The notes beneath the pieces are model-generated. The model searched no databases, had not been told where the DNA came from, and saw only the letters and a program-made list of their open reading frames with translations. This document shows, in pieces, positions 17,669-28,953 of a stretch of DNA of 64,000 bases. Location of the stretch: assembly GCF_900105725.1 (NCBI RefSeq), contig NZ_FNLM01000034.1, positions 806,001-870,000 of the forward strand. The letters run 5' to 3'. The DNA is from Gordonia westfalica. Its GTDB lineage: Bacteria > Actinomycetota > Actinomycetes > Mycobacteriales > Mycobacteriaceae. Position 1 is the stretch's first letter, and every line of letters begins with the position of its first letter. Made by a program: the position numbers and the translations under genes.

Positions 17669-19195
17669 TCACCCCGCGGTGGCTGGGGCGAGCGCGTCGG
17701 CCTCGACAGTGCTCGCGTCGCGGCCGGTCAGACGCAGCGACTTGTTGGTCCAGTCCCACACCTGGCGGTAGAGGTCGCGGTCGCCGTTCAGCTTCTTGCC
17801 GAACGACGGGATGATCTCGGTCAGCTTCGACGACCAGCCTGCGTACTCCGACGGGAAGCACTTCTCGAGCACGGACAGCATCGCCGGGACCGCGGTCGAG
17901 GCACCCGGGGATGCGCCGAGCAGGCCGGACATGGTGCCGTCCGCGGAGGTCACGACGGCGGTACCGAACTCGAGCTTGCCGCCGACACCCGTCTTGCGGA
18001 TGACCTGCACGCGCTGGCCGGCGGTGATGAGCTCCCAGTCCGCTCCGCGCGCACGGGGCACGAACTCCGACAGCGTGTTGACGCGATCGGCCTTGTTCGC
18101 GGCGAGCTCGCCGATGAGGTACTTGAGCAGGCCGAACTCCTGCGGCGCGATCGACACCATGGGCAGGAGGTTGCCGGGTTTGATCGATGCGGGCAGGTCG
18201 GTGATCTTGCCCGACTTGAGGAACTTCGGCGACCAGCCGGCGTACGGGCCGAACAGCAGACCCGGCTTGTGGTTGATCACGCGGGTGTCGAGGTGCGGCA
18301 CCGACATCGGCGGCGCGCCGACGGCGGCCTGGCCGTAGACCTTGGCCTGGTGTTCGCCGATGAGGTCGGGGTTGGTGCAGCGGAAGAACTCGCCCGACAC
18401 CGGGAAGCCGCCGAAGCCCTTGGCCTCTTTGATGCCCGACTTCTGCAGCAGGTGCAGTGCCCCGCCACCCGCGCCAACGAAGACGAACTTCGCGTGGACC
18501 TTCAGGACGTCGCCGGTGCGGCCGTTGCGGACCTTGACGATCCAGCTGCCGTCGGACTGCTTGGAGAGGTTGGTCACCGAGTGACCGAAGTAGATGTCGG
18601 CACCCTGCGCGACGTAGTTGAGCAGCTGCTGGGTGAGCGCACCGAAGTCGACGTCGGTGCCCTGGTCGAACCAGTTCAGCGCGACCGGGTCGGCGAAGTC
18701 GCGACCGTCCGACATCAGCGGGAGACGCTTGGTGAACTCGGCGGGATCGTCGATGAACTCCATCCCCTCGAACAGCGTCTGGCCGGCCAGGTTGTCGTAG
18801 CGCTTGCGCAGGTACTTCACGCCCTCGTCACCATGGGTGAAGGCGACGTGCGGGATCGGGTTGATGAACTCCGACGGGTCGCCGAGGATGCCGTTGTCGA
18901 CCGCGTGGGCCCAGAACTGGCGCGACACCTGGAACTGCTCGTTGATGTTGAGCGCCTTGGTGATGTCGACATCGCCGTCGGCCGTCTTGGGCGTGTAGTT
19001 GAGCTCACACAGCGCCGAGTGGCCCGTGCCCGCGTTGTTCCACGGGTCACTGCTCTCGCCGGCCGCCGCGTCGAGCCGTTCGAACAGACTGATCGACCAA
19101 TCGGGCTGCAGCTGACGGAGGAGCGCTCCCAGGGTGGCACTCATGATGCCCGCACCCACCAACGCCACGTCGGTCTTGATCACCGTTTTCGACAC
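17669..19195 (-). CDS. mqo: Malate:quinone oxidoreductase
   Basis: 508 residues. FAD-dependent peripheral membrane enzyme that oxidises malate to oxaloacetate and passes electrons to quinone, bypassing malate dehydrogenase. The Rossmann motif [10 protein letters not shown] starts near residue 14. Family motifs include [26 protein letters not shown]-like [12 protein letters not shown], and [19 protein letters not shown]. The normal family length is about 495-510. The start ATG ([14 protein letters not shown]) diverges from the hydrolase gene over a 165-bp region. Located as in the mycobacterial mqo-hydrolase-mtr order. Confidence 0.97.
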   Translation of the reverse strand: MSKTVIKTDVALVGAGIMSATLGALLRQLQPDWSISLFERLDAAAGESSDPWNNAGTGHSALCELNYTPKTADGDVDITKALNINEQFQVSRQFWAHAVDNGILGDPSEFINPIPHVAFTHGDEGVKYLRKRYDNLAGQTLFEGMEFIDDPAEFTKRLPLMSDGRDFADPVALNWFDQGTDVDFGALTQQLLNYVAQGADIYFGHSVTNLSKQSDGSWIVKVRNGRTGDVLKVHAKFVFVGAGGGALHLLQKSGIKEAKGFGGFPVSGEFFRCTNPDLIGEHQAKVYGQAAVGAPPMSVPHLDTRVINHKPGLLFGPYAGWSPKFLKSGKITDLPASIKPGNLLPMVSIAPQEFGLLKYLIGELAANKADRVNTLSEFVPRARGADWELITAGQRVQVIRKTGVGGKLEFGTAVVTSADGTMSGLLGASPGASTAVPAMLSVLEKCFPSEYAGWSSKLTEIIPSFGKKLNGDRDLYRQVWDWTNKSLRLTGRDASTVEADALAPATAG

Positions 19196-19360
19196 CTGGA
19201 CTCCACTTCAAGCTGATCGACGATCTCTTCATCGGCCATTGTCCAGCATGGCACGTTCGGTCAGAGAATCGACCTGCTCAACTGTGGTATCCGCGACACT
19301 GCGGCGGTACCCCCGGCGAGAAGGCGAGAGCCCCGCGGCCGGGTCACTAAGCTGGCTGCT

Positions 19361-20422
19361 GTGAGCGTATCCGCAGGCACCGGCTGGCAACCCGACCGCT
19401 TCCTGGACCACTACCAACTCCGCACGATCCCGCTCGGCGACGATCCCGACGGGGAATCACCGGTCACCGCGACCCTGATCCGTCGCGCCGAGGCGGCCGC
19501 ACGGATCGACGATCCCCGCCCGGTCGCCGGCGCGGTGCTCTACGTCCACGGCTTCACCGACTACTTCTTCCACGAGCCGCTGGCCGACTTCTTCACCGAC
19601 CGCGACTACGCCTTCTATGCGATCGACCTGCGTAAATGCGGGCGCTCGCGGGAACCGCACCACACGCCTCACTTCACCACCGACCTCGCGCAGTACGACG
19701 AGGAGCTCGGCCTGGCGCTCGAGATCATCGCCGAGGAGGTGGGTGCGGAAACCAGGATCATCGTCGCGGGTCATTCGACGGGTGGCCTGATCACCGCGCT
19801 GTGGCTGGACCGGTTGCGCCGGCGGGATCCGGCGCGCCACGCGCTCGTCGACGGGCTGCTGCTCAACTCTCCGTGGCTGGATCTGCAGGGCGATGCCGTG
19901 CTGCGGACCCTGCCGGTGACGATGCTGATCAAGGCGGTCGCCGCGGTGGCCCCCACTCGGGTGATCCCACAGGAGCTGTCGGCCGCCTACGGCGAGAGCC
20001 TCCACGAAAGTGCCCACGGCGAGTGGAGCTATGACCTCGAACTCAAACCGATGGGTGGGTTCCCGGTGACCTTCGGCTTCCTGAACGCGGTCCGCAACGG
20101 ACAGCGACGTCTGCACCGCGGCATCGACGTCGGCACACCGGCTCTCGTATTGCGTTCGGACAAGACACATTTCGCGAAGAGCTATTCGGCGTCCACCGAC
20201 CGCGCCGACGTCGTCCTCGACGTCCGGCAGATCGCGCGGTGGAGCGGATGTCTCGGCGGACGACTGACGGCCGTCCCCATCCCCGACGCCCGCCACGACG
20301 TATTCCTCTCCGTGGCGCACGCCCGGGAACAGGCCTACCGCGAGGTCGACGCATGGCTGACCCAGACCATCCGTCCCGGCACCCACAATTCGGACCCCAC
20401 CAGAAAAGAGAGCACCCTATGA
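19361..20422 (+). CDS. Alpha/beta hydrolase, lysophospholipase-like
   Basis: 353 residues from a GTG start. An alpha/beta hydrolase of the monoacylglycerol lipase/lysophospholipase class: [20 protein letters not shown] gives the oxyanion region, the nucleophile elbow is GHSTGG, and the catalytic His lies in [11 protein letters not shown]. No signal peptide is seen, so it is cytosolic. The stop overlaps the mtr start (ATGA), so both are cotranscribed. The same pairing exists in M. tuberculosis (Rv2854-mtr). The true ester substrate is unknown. Confidence 0.88.
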   Translation: MSVSAGTGWQPDRFLDHYQLRTIPLGDDPDGESPVTATLIRRAEAAARIDDPRPVAGAVLYVHGFTDYFFHEPLADFFTDRDYAFYAIDLRKCGRSREPHHTPHFTTDLAQYDEELGLALEIIAEEVGAETRIIVAGHSTGGLITALWLDRLRRRDPARHALVDGLLLNSPWLDLQGDAVLRTLPVTMLIKAVAAVAPTRVIPQELSAAYGESLHESAHGEWSYDLELKPMGGFPVTFGFLNAVRNGQRRLHRGIDVGTPALVLRSDKTHFAKSYSASTDRADVVLDVRQIARWSGCLGGRLTAVPIPDARHDVFLSVAHAREQAYREVDAWLTQTIRPGTHNSDPTRKESTL

Positions 20423-21816
20423 GCGCCACGCAGGTCGTCGACCTGGCCATCATCGGCTCCGGCAGCGGCAACTCCATCCCCGACGAGCGGTTCGCCGACA
20501 CGACGATCGCCATCTTCGAGGAGGGCGTGTACGGCGGCACCTGCCTCAACGTCGGCTGCATCCCCACCAAGATGTTCGTCTACGCCGCCGAGGTCGCCGA
20601 GATCGCCGAGCAGGGTGCGCGGCTCGGGGTGCACGCCAAGGTCGACTCGGTGGACTGGCCCGGCATCGTCGAGCGCGTGTTCGGGCGGATCGACCCGATC
20701 TCCGAGGGCGGCAAGGAATATCGCGTTGACCGTTGCGAGAACATCACCGTCTACAGCTCGCATGTGGAGTTCGACGGCCGCGACGAGGACGGGCTGTATC
20801 TCCTCGTCACCGCCGACGGCGCAACGGTTCTCGCCCGTGAGGTGGTGCTGGCCGCGGGTTCACGTGCGGTGATCCCCCCGGCGATCGCCGAATCCGGGGT
20901 CAAGTACTACACCAACAACGACGTGATGCGCCTCCCGGAACTGCCCGAGCGGCTCGTCATCGTCGGAAGTGGTTACATCGCAGCCGAATTCGCTCATGTC
21001 TTCGGCGCGCTCGGTTCCCGGGTCTCGATCATCGCCCGGGGCCCGGCCCTGCTGCGCAAGCAGGATGCCGACATCTCCAACCGGTTCACGCAGGTGGCCC
21101 GGGACAAGTGGGATGTGCACCTCGATACCGGGATCTCCGGCGCGGAGGACCTGCCCGACGGTGGAGTGCGCCTGCATCTGGCCGACGGATCGGATCTCGA
21201 GGCCGACGTCCTGCTCGTCGCCACCGGCCGGAAACCCAACGGCGACCGCCTCAATCTGTCGTCGGTCGGCATCGAACTCGACGAGGAGGGGCGGGTGCGT
21301 TGCGACGCCCACGGTCGCACCGCCGCGCGCGGGGTGTGGACTCTCGGTGACGTCAGTTCGCCGTACCAGCTCAAGCACGTCGCCAACCACGAGGAGCGCG
21401 TGGTGCAGGCCAACCTGCTGAAGGGTTGGGATGCAGACGATCTCGTCGAGTTCGACCACCGCTTCGTGCCCGCGGCCGTCTTCACCCATCCGCAGATCGC
21501 CTCGGTGGGGCTGACCGAGGACGAGGCCCGCGACGCCGGCCACGACATCACGGTCAAGGTCCAGGCCTACGGCGACGTCGCCTATGGCTGGGCGATGGAG
21601 GACACGACCGGTTTCTGCAAGGTGATCGCCGAACGCGGCACCGGCAAGATCCTCGGCACGCACATCATCGGTCCGCAGGCACCGACCGTGATCCAGCCGG
21701 TCATCCAGGCGATGTCGTTCGGGCAGACCGCACTCGAGGTCGCCAAGGGCCAGTACTGGATCCACCCGGCGATGCCCGAGGTCCTCGAGAACGCGCTGCT
21801 GGGTCTCGAGATCTAG
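20419..21816 (+). CDS. mtr: Mycothione reductase
   Basis: 465 residues of the pyridine nucleotide-disulfide oxidoreductase class. The start [20 protein letters not shown] carries the GSGSGN FAD motif typical of Mtr. The redox disulfide is Cys42/Cys47 in [14 protein letters not shown], the NADPH site is [15 protein letters not shown], and the C-terminal His-Glu dyad lies in [12 protein letters not shown]. It keeps mycothiol reduced using NADPH, restricted to actinobacteria that make mycothiol. The ATG at 20419 overlaps the upstream hydrolase stop; an earlier frame extension to 20239 is only antisense/overlap sequence. Confidence 0.96.
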   Translation: MSATQVVDLAIIGSGSGNSIPDERFADTTIAIFEEGVYGGTCLNVGCIPTKMFVYAAEVAEIAEQGARLGVHAKVDSVDWPGIVERVFGRIDPISEGGKEYRVDRCENITVYSSHVEFDGRDEDGLYLLVTADGATVLAREVVLAAGSRAVIPPAIAESGVKYYTNNDVMRLPELPERLVIVGSGYIAAEFAHVFGALGSRVSIIARGPALLRKQDADISNRFTQVARDKWDVHLDTGISGAEDLPDGGVRLHLADGSDLEADVLLVATGRKPNGDRLNLSSVGIELDEEGRVRCDAHGRTAARGVWTLGDVSSPYQLKHVANHEERVVQANLLKGWDADDLVEFDHRFVPAAVFTHPQIASVGLTEDEARDAGHDITVKVQAYGDVAYGWAMEDTTGFCKVIAERGTGKILGTHIIGPQAPTVIQPVIQAMSFGQTALEVAKGQYWIHPAMPEVLENALLGLEI

Positions 21817-21822
21817 GACCGG

Positions 21823-22647
21823 CTAGAAGACTGTCGACCGCAGGGCGATCTCGCTGGCGAGGGCCGCGGGAGCGTTCTGCGGGATCCAGTGGTCGACGCC
21901 CTCCAGTACGCAGAACCGGAAGTCGGAGTAGGCGTATCGACCGCTGCCCTCGGCCTGCTCGCGACCGAGCGCCGCATCGGCGTCGCTCCACACCAGGGTG
22001 GTCGGGATCTCGACGGGCGGGCACGCCATGGTGCCCTTGATGTCGCCGACGAAGTTGGCCCGGTACCAGTTCAGGGCAGCGTTCAGCGCGCCCGGTTCGC
22101 GCAGCGGGACCAGTTCGTCGGCGGTGACCCCGGCGGCCCGCAGCTTCGCGCCGTCGTCGGCGAGGAGCGTGTCCTCGGCGCCGTCGGCGACGAAATCCAG
22201 GATGTAGGACGATCGTTCGCGCTGATCGCTCGCCGCGAGCGCGTCCCGCATCGCCGACGGATGACCGGTGCTCGCAACCACGAGGCCGGTGAAACGGTCG
22301 GGGTACTTGGCGGCGAGGTGCCACGCCACGATCCCGCCCCAGTCGTGCCCGACGAGAATCGCGTAGCCGACCTTCAGTTCGTCGAGCACCGCGATGACGT
22401 CGGACACCAGGTGGCTGAGGTGATAGTCCTCGACGGCCTCGGGCCGTGCGCCCGGGCTGTAGCCGCGCTGGTCGAGGACCAGGGTGCGCAGGCCCGACTC
22501 GTGGAGCCGAGGGAGCACCGCGTCGTAGCAGGAACCGTTCACCGGGAATCCGTGAAGCAGCAGGACCCACGGGCCCCGGTCCGGTCCCCCGATCCGGACG
22601 TCGAAGGTGAGGCCGTTGACGGTCACCTGACGCTGATCTTCAGTCAT
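21823..22647 (-). CDS. Alpha/beta hydrolase, epoxide hydrolase/haloalkane dehalogenase-like
   Basis: 274 residues. The fold signature is LLLHGFPVNGSCYDAVLPRL, and the nucleophile elbow GHDWGG carries Asp rather than Ser, as in soluble epoxide hydrolases and dehalogenases. The HGFP oxyanion motif is present, the acid probably lies near TTLVWSDADAAL, and the catalytic His in LEGVDHWIPQ. The substrate cannot be predicted. It is convergent with mtr (6-base gap), and its start overlaps the cobQ stop by eight bases, so it may be transcribed as the distal gene after cobQ. Confidence 0.87.
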   Translation of the reverse strand: MTEDQRQVTVNGLTFDVRIGGPDRGPWVLLLHGFPVNGSCYDAVLPRLHESGLRTLVLDQRGYSPGARPEAVEDYHLSHLVSDVIAVLDELKVGYAILVGHDWGGIVAWHLAAKYPDRFTGLVVASTGHPSAMRDALAASDQRERSSYILDFVADGAEDTLLADDGAKLRAAGVTADELVPLREPGALNAALNWYRANFVGDIKGTMACPPVEIPTTLVWSDADAALGREQAEGSGRYAYSDFRFCVLEGVDHWIPQNAPAALASEIALRSTVF

Positions 22648-24219
22648 TGGGCAACGATAGCGAATCCGACTGGCGGGTGCGGTCGTCCAGGTGGTGACGG
22701 ATGACGGGCGCCGACGCGGGCGGCCCGTTCTCGATGAGGCGGAGCACCGCGTCGAGGTCGAGGTGCTCGCTCATCAGGTCCGCCATCGTGTCGACCTGAC
22801 GTCGGCGGATCGCCTCGACCTCGGTGTCCGGGGCCACCTGGAAGCCCACGACCCCGGCCTCGGCGGCCACCTCGGCGAGCAGGGTTCGCCGGAACGCGTC
22901 GTTGGCCAACAGTCCGTGCCAGTGCGTCCCGCGGATCGGACCCCGTAGGGCGCCCTCGGGGCCGCCGACGTCGTCGACGATCCAGGTGTCCTCCCCCGAC
23001 CCGACGACCCGGCCGTGGTGGATCTCATAGCCGGCGATGGCTTCTCCCCGCGCCCGGTGCCGGTGACCTGTCGCAGCGTCTTGTCGGCGGCGAAGCTGAT
23101 GTCGAGGTCGAACACGCCGAGTCCGTCGACGCGGCCGCGGCCGGACTCGATCGCGTCGTCGATCGTGCGCGCCAGCATCTGGAATCCACCGCAGACGGCG
23201 ATGATCGGCGCTCCCCGCGCGGCGCGGTTCGTCAGCGCATCACCGAGTCCGCGCTCACGCAGCCACCCGAGATCGGAAACGGTCGCACGGGTACCGGGGA
23301 TGACCACCAGGTCCGCGGCGGCGACGCTGCCCGGGTCGTCGACCCAGGTGACGTCGACGCCGGGTTCGCAGGCGAGCGCCTCGACGTCGGTGGAGTTGGA
23401 GATCCGCGGTAACCGGATCGCGGCCACGCGAAGCCGGGCACGTCCCGCCTCGGCGGGGTCGAGCGGCGGTCCGACCCGCCGCCCGACGGGCGCCGACAGC
23501 GAGTCCTCGGCGTCGAGCCAGAGGTCGTCGGCGAACGGCACGACGCCGAGTGTCCGACGACCGGTGATCGCCCGGACCTGCTCGAGGCCGGGTTCGAGGA
23601 TCGTCGGGTCGCCGCGGAACTTGTTGACGACGTAGCCCGCGATCAGCGCCTGATCTGCGGGATCGAGGATCGCGGTGGTGCCGAACAGCGAGGCGAGCGA
23701 GCCGCCGCGGTCGATGTCGGTGACGAGGAGGACCGGGAGTCGTGCGGCCTGCGCGAGTCCCATGTTGGCGATGTCGTTGGCACGGAGGTTGATCTCGGCG
23801 ACCGATCCCGCGCCCTCGCAGATGACGACGTCGAAGTCGCGGCGGAGCGCGGCGAGTTCCTCGGTGACGACCTCGCGCAGCCGCGACCGCCAGGACAGGT
23901 AGTCGCGGGCCCCGACGTCACCGGCCGGACGCCCGCGCAGCACGACGTGGGAACGCCGGTCGCTGCCGGGTTTCAGAAGTACCGGATTGAATCGCGTCGA
24001 GGGTTCGAGTCCGCAGGCGAAGGCCTGCAGGGCCTGGGCGCGTCCGATCTCCCCGCCGTCGGGCGTGACGACCGAGTTGTTCGACATGTTCTGCGCCTTG
24101 AACGGCGCGACCCGGACACCGTCGCGTGCCAGCGCACGGCACAGGCCTGCGACGACGAGACTCTTGCCGGCGTCACTGCTGGTCCCGCCCACGAGCAACG
24201 CACCACCGAGATCGGCCAC
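22640..24219 (-). CDS. cobQ: Adenosylcobyric acid synthase, apparent frameshift
   Basis: Amidates four side chains of adenosylcobyrinate diamide using glutamine. The N-terminal dethiobiotin-synthase-like domain has [12 protein letters not shown] and the AQNMSNNS signature; the GATase Cys is in AVCGGFQML. The frame is lost at the CCCC run 23046-23049 after [10 protein letters not shown]. The next frame carries the conserved [20 protein letters not shown] and the catalytic His segment [14 protein letters not shown] to the stop at 22640. One added base gives [16 protein letters not shown], so a single-base loss is the simplest explanation. With that base the product is about 526 residues, normal for CobQ/CbiP. 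Confidence 0.9.
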
Positions 24220-24322
24220 CAGGACATCCCCTCCTCGACTGTGAACCAGGTGTCAATCTTCCCTTGCCGGTCGGGGGAACTCGACTTCGAGGTCTTCTCC
24301 CGCGCTCGGCCGGACACCTTCG

Positions 24323-24343
24323 GCGCTCACTGGTGGTGAGCGC
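24323..24343 (-). terminator. 8-bp hairpin downstream of pyc
   Basis: GCGCTCAC and GTGAGCGC pair perfectly around a five-base loop, about 36 bases past the pyc stop in the direction of pyc transcription. There is no U-tract. It could end the prp-pyc operon before cobQ, which lies in the same orientation. Confidence 0.35.
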
Positions 24344-24378
24344 GCATGTGGTTCGCCACGCGTGAGCTCAGGAAGCCT

Positions 24379-27300
24379 TCAACCGATCTCGAGGAGCAGA
24401 TCGCCGGGGGCGACCTGGGTGACCGAATCGATCGCGAGCCGCGCGACCCGACCGCCCACGGGTGCGGTGATGGTCGCCTCCATCTTCATCGCCTCGATCG
24501 TGCCGATGGCCGCACCGGCAGCGACCTCGTCGCCGAGGCCGACACTCAGTGACACCACGCCGGCGAAGGGTGCGCCCACGTGACGCGGGTTGGACCGGTC
24601 GGCCTTCTCCGCGGCGGCGACTTCGGCGTCGACGGAGCGGTCACGCACCTGTACCGGCCGCAGTTGTCCGTTGAGGATGCACATCACGGTGCGCATACCC
24701 TTCTCATCGGGTTCGCTGATGGCTTCGAGCCCGATGAGCAGTTCCACACCCGGTTCGAGCTCCACGCGATGTTCCTCGCCGTATCGCAGGCCGTAGAAGA
24801 ACTGGTTCGCCGACAAACGTGAGGTGTCGCCGAAGGTGTCCTGGTGATCGTCGAAGTCTCGTGTGGGGCCGGGGAACAGCAGTCGGCTGAGGGTGTGCTG
24901 CCGCATAGGTCCGGGAATGTCCAGCGCTGCCGAGTCGTCGGCCGAGAGTTCCTCTGTCGCCGACGCATCGGCGCGGCCCTCGAGTGCCACCGTACGAAGC
25001 GGTTCGGGCCATCCGCCGGCGGGATCGCCGAGGTCGCCGCGCAGAAAGCCGATCACCGAATCCGGGATGTCGTAGGCGCTCGGATCGGCGGCGAATTCCT
25101 CGGCGGTGATCCCACCGCCCACCAGGGCCAATGCGAGATCGCCGACCACCTTCGACGACGGTGTCACCTTGATCAGTCGGCCCAACATACGGTCGGCGTC
25201 GGCATACGCCTGCTCGACCGCCTCGAAACGATTGCCGAGCCCGAGTGCGATGGCCTGCTGCCGGAGATTCGACAACTGACCACCGGGGATCTCGTGGGTG
25301 TAGACGCGGCCGGTCGGCGCGGGCAAACCGGATTCGAAGGGCGCGTACACCTTTCGCAGCGCTTCCCAGTACGGTTCGAGGTCGCACACCGCCTGCAGAT
25401 CGAGACCTGTGTCGCGGTCGGAGTGCGCGGCCGCGGCCACGATCGCCGACAGTGCGGGCTGACTCGTGGTCCCAGCCAGCGCGGCGCTGGCACCGTCGAC
25501 GGCCGATGCACCCGCCTGCCATGCCGCCAGATAGGTGGCCAGCTGACCGCCGGGGGTGTCGTGGGTGTGGACGTGGATCGGCAGGTCGAAGTTCTTGCGC
25601 AGCGCCGACACCAATGCGGCCGCGGCCGGCGCGCGCAACAGGCCGGCCATGTCCTTGATCGCCAGCACGTGCGCACCCGCGTCGACGATCTGTTCCGCGA
25701 GGCGCAGGTAGTAGTCGAGCGTGTAGAGATCTTCACCCGGGTTCGCCAGATCCCCGGTGTACGACATGGCCACCTCCGCCACCGCCGTGCCTGTCTCCTG
25801 GACGGCATCGATCGCCGGACGCATTGCGTCGATGTTGTTGAGGGCGTCGAAGATCCGGAAGATGTCGATGCCGGTCGCGGTCGCCTCGGCGACGAACGCC
25901 ATGGTCACCTTCTCCGGATAGGGGGTGTAGCCGACCGTGTTGGCACCGCGCAGCAGCATCTGCAGGCAGATGTTGGGCACCGCTTCACGCAGCTGCGCCA
26001 GCCGATCCCACGGGTCTTCCTTCAGAAAACGCAGCGCGACATCGTAAGTGGCGCCGCCCCAGCACTCCAGGGACAGCAACTGCGGGGTCATGGCCGCCAC
26101 ATACGGCGCCACGGCCATCAGCCCGGTCGTACGCACCCGGGTCGCGAGCAGCGACTGATGCGCATCACGGAAGGTGGTGTCGGTGACGCCCAACGCCTTC
26201 GAATCGCGCAGGTCGTCGGCGAATCCCTGCGGCCCCAACGCCAGCAGACGCTGCCGCGAGCCGTCCGGCGGCGATGCCAGACTCGTCCGGCCCAGGGTGG
26301 GCAGTTTGTCGCGCGGGTACACCGTCGTCGGACGCTCGCCGTGGGGTTTGTTGACGGTGACGTCGGCCAGGTAGGACAGGATCTTCGTGCCGCGGTCGGC
26401 CGAGGACCGCGAGGTCAGCAACCAGGGCCGTTCCTCGATGAACGACGTCGTGACCCGTCCCTCGCGGAAGTCGACGTCGTCGAGCACCGCCTGCAGGAAG
26501 GGGATGTTGGTGGCCACGCCACGGATGCGGAACTCGGCCACCGCACGTCGGGCACGGCGTACCGCAGTCCCGAAATCACGCCCCCGGCAGGTCAGTTTGA
26601 CCAGCATCGAGTCGAAATGCCCGCTGACCTCGCCGCCGAGTACCGCGCCGCCGTCCAGGCGAACCCCGGCACCCCCGGGACTGCGGTAGGCGGTGATGCG
26701 TCCGACGGCGGGCCGGAAGTCGTCGGCCGGATCCTCGGTGGTGATTCGGCACTGCATGGCCGCCCCGCGTATGTCGAGCCGGTCCTGACTCAGACCGAGT
26801 TCGTCCAGTGATTCACCCGAGGCGATGCGCAGTTGCGCGGCAACGAGATCCACGTCGGTGATCTCCTCGGTCACCGTGTGTTCGACCTGGATACGCGGGT
26901 TCATCTCGATGAACACATGCCTGCCGTTCTCATCGAGGAGGAACTCGACGGTACCGGCGCAGGTGTAGCCGATGTGACGAGCGAACGCGACGGCATCAGA
27001 ACAGATCTGTTCACGCAGCTCCGGCGAGAGATTCGGTGCCGGTGCCAGTTCGATGACCTTCTGATGGCGCCGTTGCACCGAGCAGTCACGCTCGAAGAGA
27101 TGGATCACATTGCCGTGAGTGTCGGCGAGGATCTGCACCTCGATGTGGCGCGGATCGACCACCGCCTGTTCGAGGAACACCGTCGGGTCGCCGAACGCCG
27201 CTTCGGCCTCACGAGAGGCCGCTGCGATCGCATCGGCCAGGTCGGCCATCCTTTCCACCCGACGCATACCGCGGCCACCGCCGCCGGCAACAGCCTTCAC

Positions 27301-27768
27301 GAACACCGGGAACACCATGTCGCGTGCAGCCCGAACCAACTCGTCCACATCGGCCGACGGCTCCGACGACGCCAGGACCGGCAGGCCCGCCGCCTTGGCC
27401 GCGGCGACCGCTGTCGCCTTGTTACCGGTCAACTCCAGCACGTCTGCCGACGGTCCGACGAAGGTGATTCCCGCGTCCTGGCATGCTCGGGCCAGCCCCT
27501 GATTCTCCGACAGGAATCCGTAGCCCGGGTAGATCGCGTCGGCGCCACAACGTTGCGCCGCCGCGATCACCTCATCGACCGACAGGTACGCGCGTACCGG
27601 GTGTCCCGGATGCCCGATCTGGTACGACTCGTCGGCTTTGGCTCGATGGACGGAGTTACGGTCCTCGTAGGGGAAGACCGCAACGGTGCGGGCACCGAGT
27701 TCGAAGGCCGCGCGAAAAGCGCGCACAGCTATCTCGCCGCGGTTGGCGACCAGGACTTTCTCGAACAC
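24379..27768 (-). CDS. pyc: Pyruvate carboxylase
   Basis: 1129 residues with all four modules. Biotin carboxylase spans about 1-450 (KAVAGGGGRGMRRV ATP loop, FIEMNPRIQVEHTVTEEI). The carboxyltransferase follows at about 530-830 (DTTFRDAHQSLLATR, VHTHDTPGG), then a tetramerisation domain. The C-terminal biotin carrier domain has EAMKM, with the biotinylated Lys about 34 residues from the end. It makes oxaloacetate from pyruvate and bicarbonate with ATP. It begins 33 bases after prpC on the same strand and is probably the last gene of the methylcitrate operon, where it would convert the pyruvate made by PrpB into the oxaloacetate used by PrpC. Confidence 0.97.
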   Translation of the reverse strand: MFEKVLVANRGEIAVRAFRAAFELGARTVAVFPYEDRNSVHRAKADESYQIGHPGHPVRAYLSVDEVIAAAQRCGADAIYPGYGFLSENQGLARACQDAGITFVGPSADVLELTGNKATAVAAAKAAGLPVLASSEPSADVDELVRAARDMVFPVFVKAVAGGGGRGMRRVERMADLADAIAAASREAEAAFGDPTVFLEQAVVDPRHIEVQILADTHGNVIHLFERDCSVQRRHQKVIELAPAPNLSPELREQICSDAVAFARHIGYTCAGTVEFLLDENGRHVFIEMNPRIQVEHTVTEEITDVDLVAAQLRIASGESLDELGLSQDRLDIRGAAMQCRITTEDPADDFRPAVGRITAYRSPGGAGVRLDGGAVLGGEVSGHFDSMLVKLTCRGRDFGTAVRRARRAVAEFRIRGVATNIPFLQAVLDDVDFREGRVTTSFIEERPWLLTSRSSADRGTKILSYLADVTVNKPHGERPTTVYPRDKLPTLGRTSLASPPDGSRQRLLALGPQGFADDLRDSKALGVTDTTFRDAHQSLLATRVRTTGLMAVAPYVAAMTPQLLSLECWGGATYDVALRFLKEDPWDRLAQLREAVPNICLQMLLRGANTVGYTPYPEKVTMAFVAEATATGIDIFRIFDALNNIDAMRPAIDAVQETGTAVAEVAMSYTGDLANPGEDLYTLDYYLRLAEQIVDAGAHVLAIKDMAGLLRAPAAAALVSALRKNFDLPIHVHTHDTPGGQLATYLAAWQAGASAVDGASAALAGTTSQPALSAIVAAAAHSDRDTGLDLQAVCDLEPYWEALRKVYAPFESGLPAPTGRVYTHEIPGGQLSNLRQQAIALGLGNRFEAVEQAYADADRMLGRLIKVTPSSKVVGDLALALVGGGITAEEFAADPSAYDIPDSVIGFLRGDLGDPAGGWPEPLRTVALEGRADASATEELSADDSAALDIPGPMRQHTLSRLLFPGPTRDFDDHQDTFGDTSRLSANQFFYGLRYGEEHRVELEPGVELLIGLEAISEPDEKGMRTVMCILNGQLRPVQVRDRSVDAEVAAAEKADRSNPRHVGAPFAGVVSLSVGLGDEVAAGAAIGTIEAMKMEATITAPVGGRVARLAIDSVTQVAPGDLLLEIG

Positions 27769-27801
27769 GTGTCTCTCTCTCGTCGGGCTGGGGGGTGGTC
27801 G

Positions 27802-28953
27802 CTATGCCGAGGTCAGTGACCGTTGCGGCAGACCCGAGTACTGGCTGAGCGGTCGGATCAAGGCGTTGGACGCGACCTGCTCCATGATGTGCGCGGTCCA
27901 CCCGGTGATCCGGCTCATCACGAAGATCGGCGTGAACGAGGCGATGTCGAAGCCCATGAGGTAGTACGCCGGGCCGGTGGGGAAATCGAGGTTGGGCTTG
28001 ATGCCGGTGCGTTCGTCCATGACCGCTTCGAGTTCGGCGTAGATCTGACACCACTTGGTCTCCCCGAGGTGATCCGCCACGTCGAGGAGGGCCTTCTTCA
28101 TGGTGGGTACGCGTGAGTCACCGTTCTTGTAGACGCGGTGACCGAAGCCCATCACCTTCTCTTTGGCATCGAGTTTCGCGGTCAGCCACGGCCTCGCCCG
28201 GTCGGGCCGGTCGATGTCGATCATGTCGTACATGACGGCCTCGTTCGCCCCGCCGTGCAGCGACCCCTTCAACGCTCCGATGGCAGCGGTGACCGCACTG
28301 TAGATGTCGGACCGGGTGCTGGTGACCACGCGCGCGGCGAAGGTCGATGCGTTGAAACTGTGTTCGGCGTAGAGCACCATCGACTTCTCGAAGGCCCGGA
28401 CGATCACCGGGTCGGGGACCTCGCCGAAGCACATGTTCAGGAAGTTCTCGGCGTAGCCCAGTCCGTGGTGGGGCGCGATCGGGTCCTGGCCGCGCCGGCG
28501 GCGCATGTCCGCGGCGACGATGGTCGGCAGCACGGCGAACATCCGCACCGCCTTGTCGTAGTTGGCCTCCGGAGTGCTGACTTCCTCGTCGGGATCCTCG
28601 GTGCCCAGAAAGCTGATCGCGGTACGGACGACGTCCATGGGATGGCAGTTCTCCGGAATCCGCTGCAGCACGGCCTGAGTCGAGCGGTCGAGTCGGCGGC
28701 TCGCGCGTTCACGCTGGGTGAACAGGGCCAGCTGCCCGTCGGTCGGCAGCTCGCCGTGCCAGAGCAGGTACGCGACCTGCTCGAACGAGCAGTGCTCGGC
28801 GAGATCCTGGACGGCGTAACCGCGATAGGTCAGCGAGTTGGTCTCCGGTACGACCTTGGAGATGGCCGTGGTGTCGACGACGACACCGGCGAGCCCTTTG
28901 TAGATGGTGGGGGTCTCGACCGCTCCCGCGGCGTCCGCTTCGGTTGTGGTCAT
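27802..28953 (-). CDS. prpC: 2-Methylcitrate synthase
   Basis: 383 residues of the citrate synthase family, short methylcitrate-synthase type. The catalytic His motifs are LKGSLHGGANEAVM and VMGFGHRVYKNGDSR, and the Asp is in NLDFPTGPAYYLMG. It condenses propionyl-CoA with oxaloacetate. The neighbours prpB and prpD identify it as the methylcitrate enzyme rather than the TCA-cycle citrate synthase. The ATG at 28953 shares its A with the prpB stop (TGATG); a GTG three bases earlier is possible. Shine-Dalgarno gaggga lies upstream inside prpB. Confidence 0.94.
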   Translation of the reverse strand: MTTTEADAAGAVETPTIYKGLAGVVVDTTAISKVVPETNSLTYRGYAVQDLAEHCSFEQVAYLLWHGELPTDGQLALFTQRERASRRLDRSTQAVLQRIPENCHPMDVVRTAISFLGTEDPDEEVSTPEANYDKAVRMFAVLPTIVAADMRRRRGQDPIAPHHGLGYAENFLNMCFGEVPDPVIVRAFEKSMVLYAEHSFNASTFAARVVTSTRSDIYSAVTAAIGALKGSLHGGANEAVMYDMIDIDRPDRARPWLTAKLDAKEKVMGFGHRVYKNGDSRVPTMKKALLDVADHLGETKWCQIYAELEAVMDERTGIKPNLDFPTGPAYYLMGFDIASFTPIFVMSRITGWTAHIMEQVASNALIRPLSQYSGLPQRSLTSA

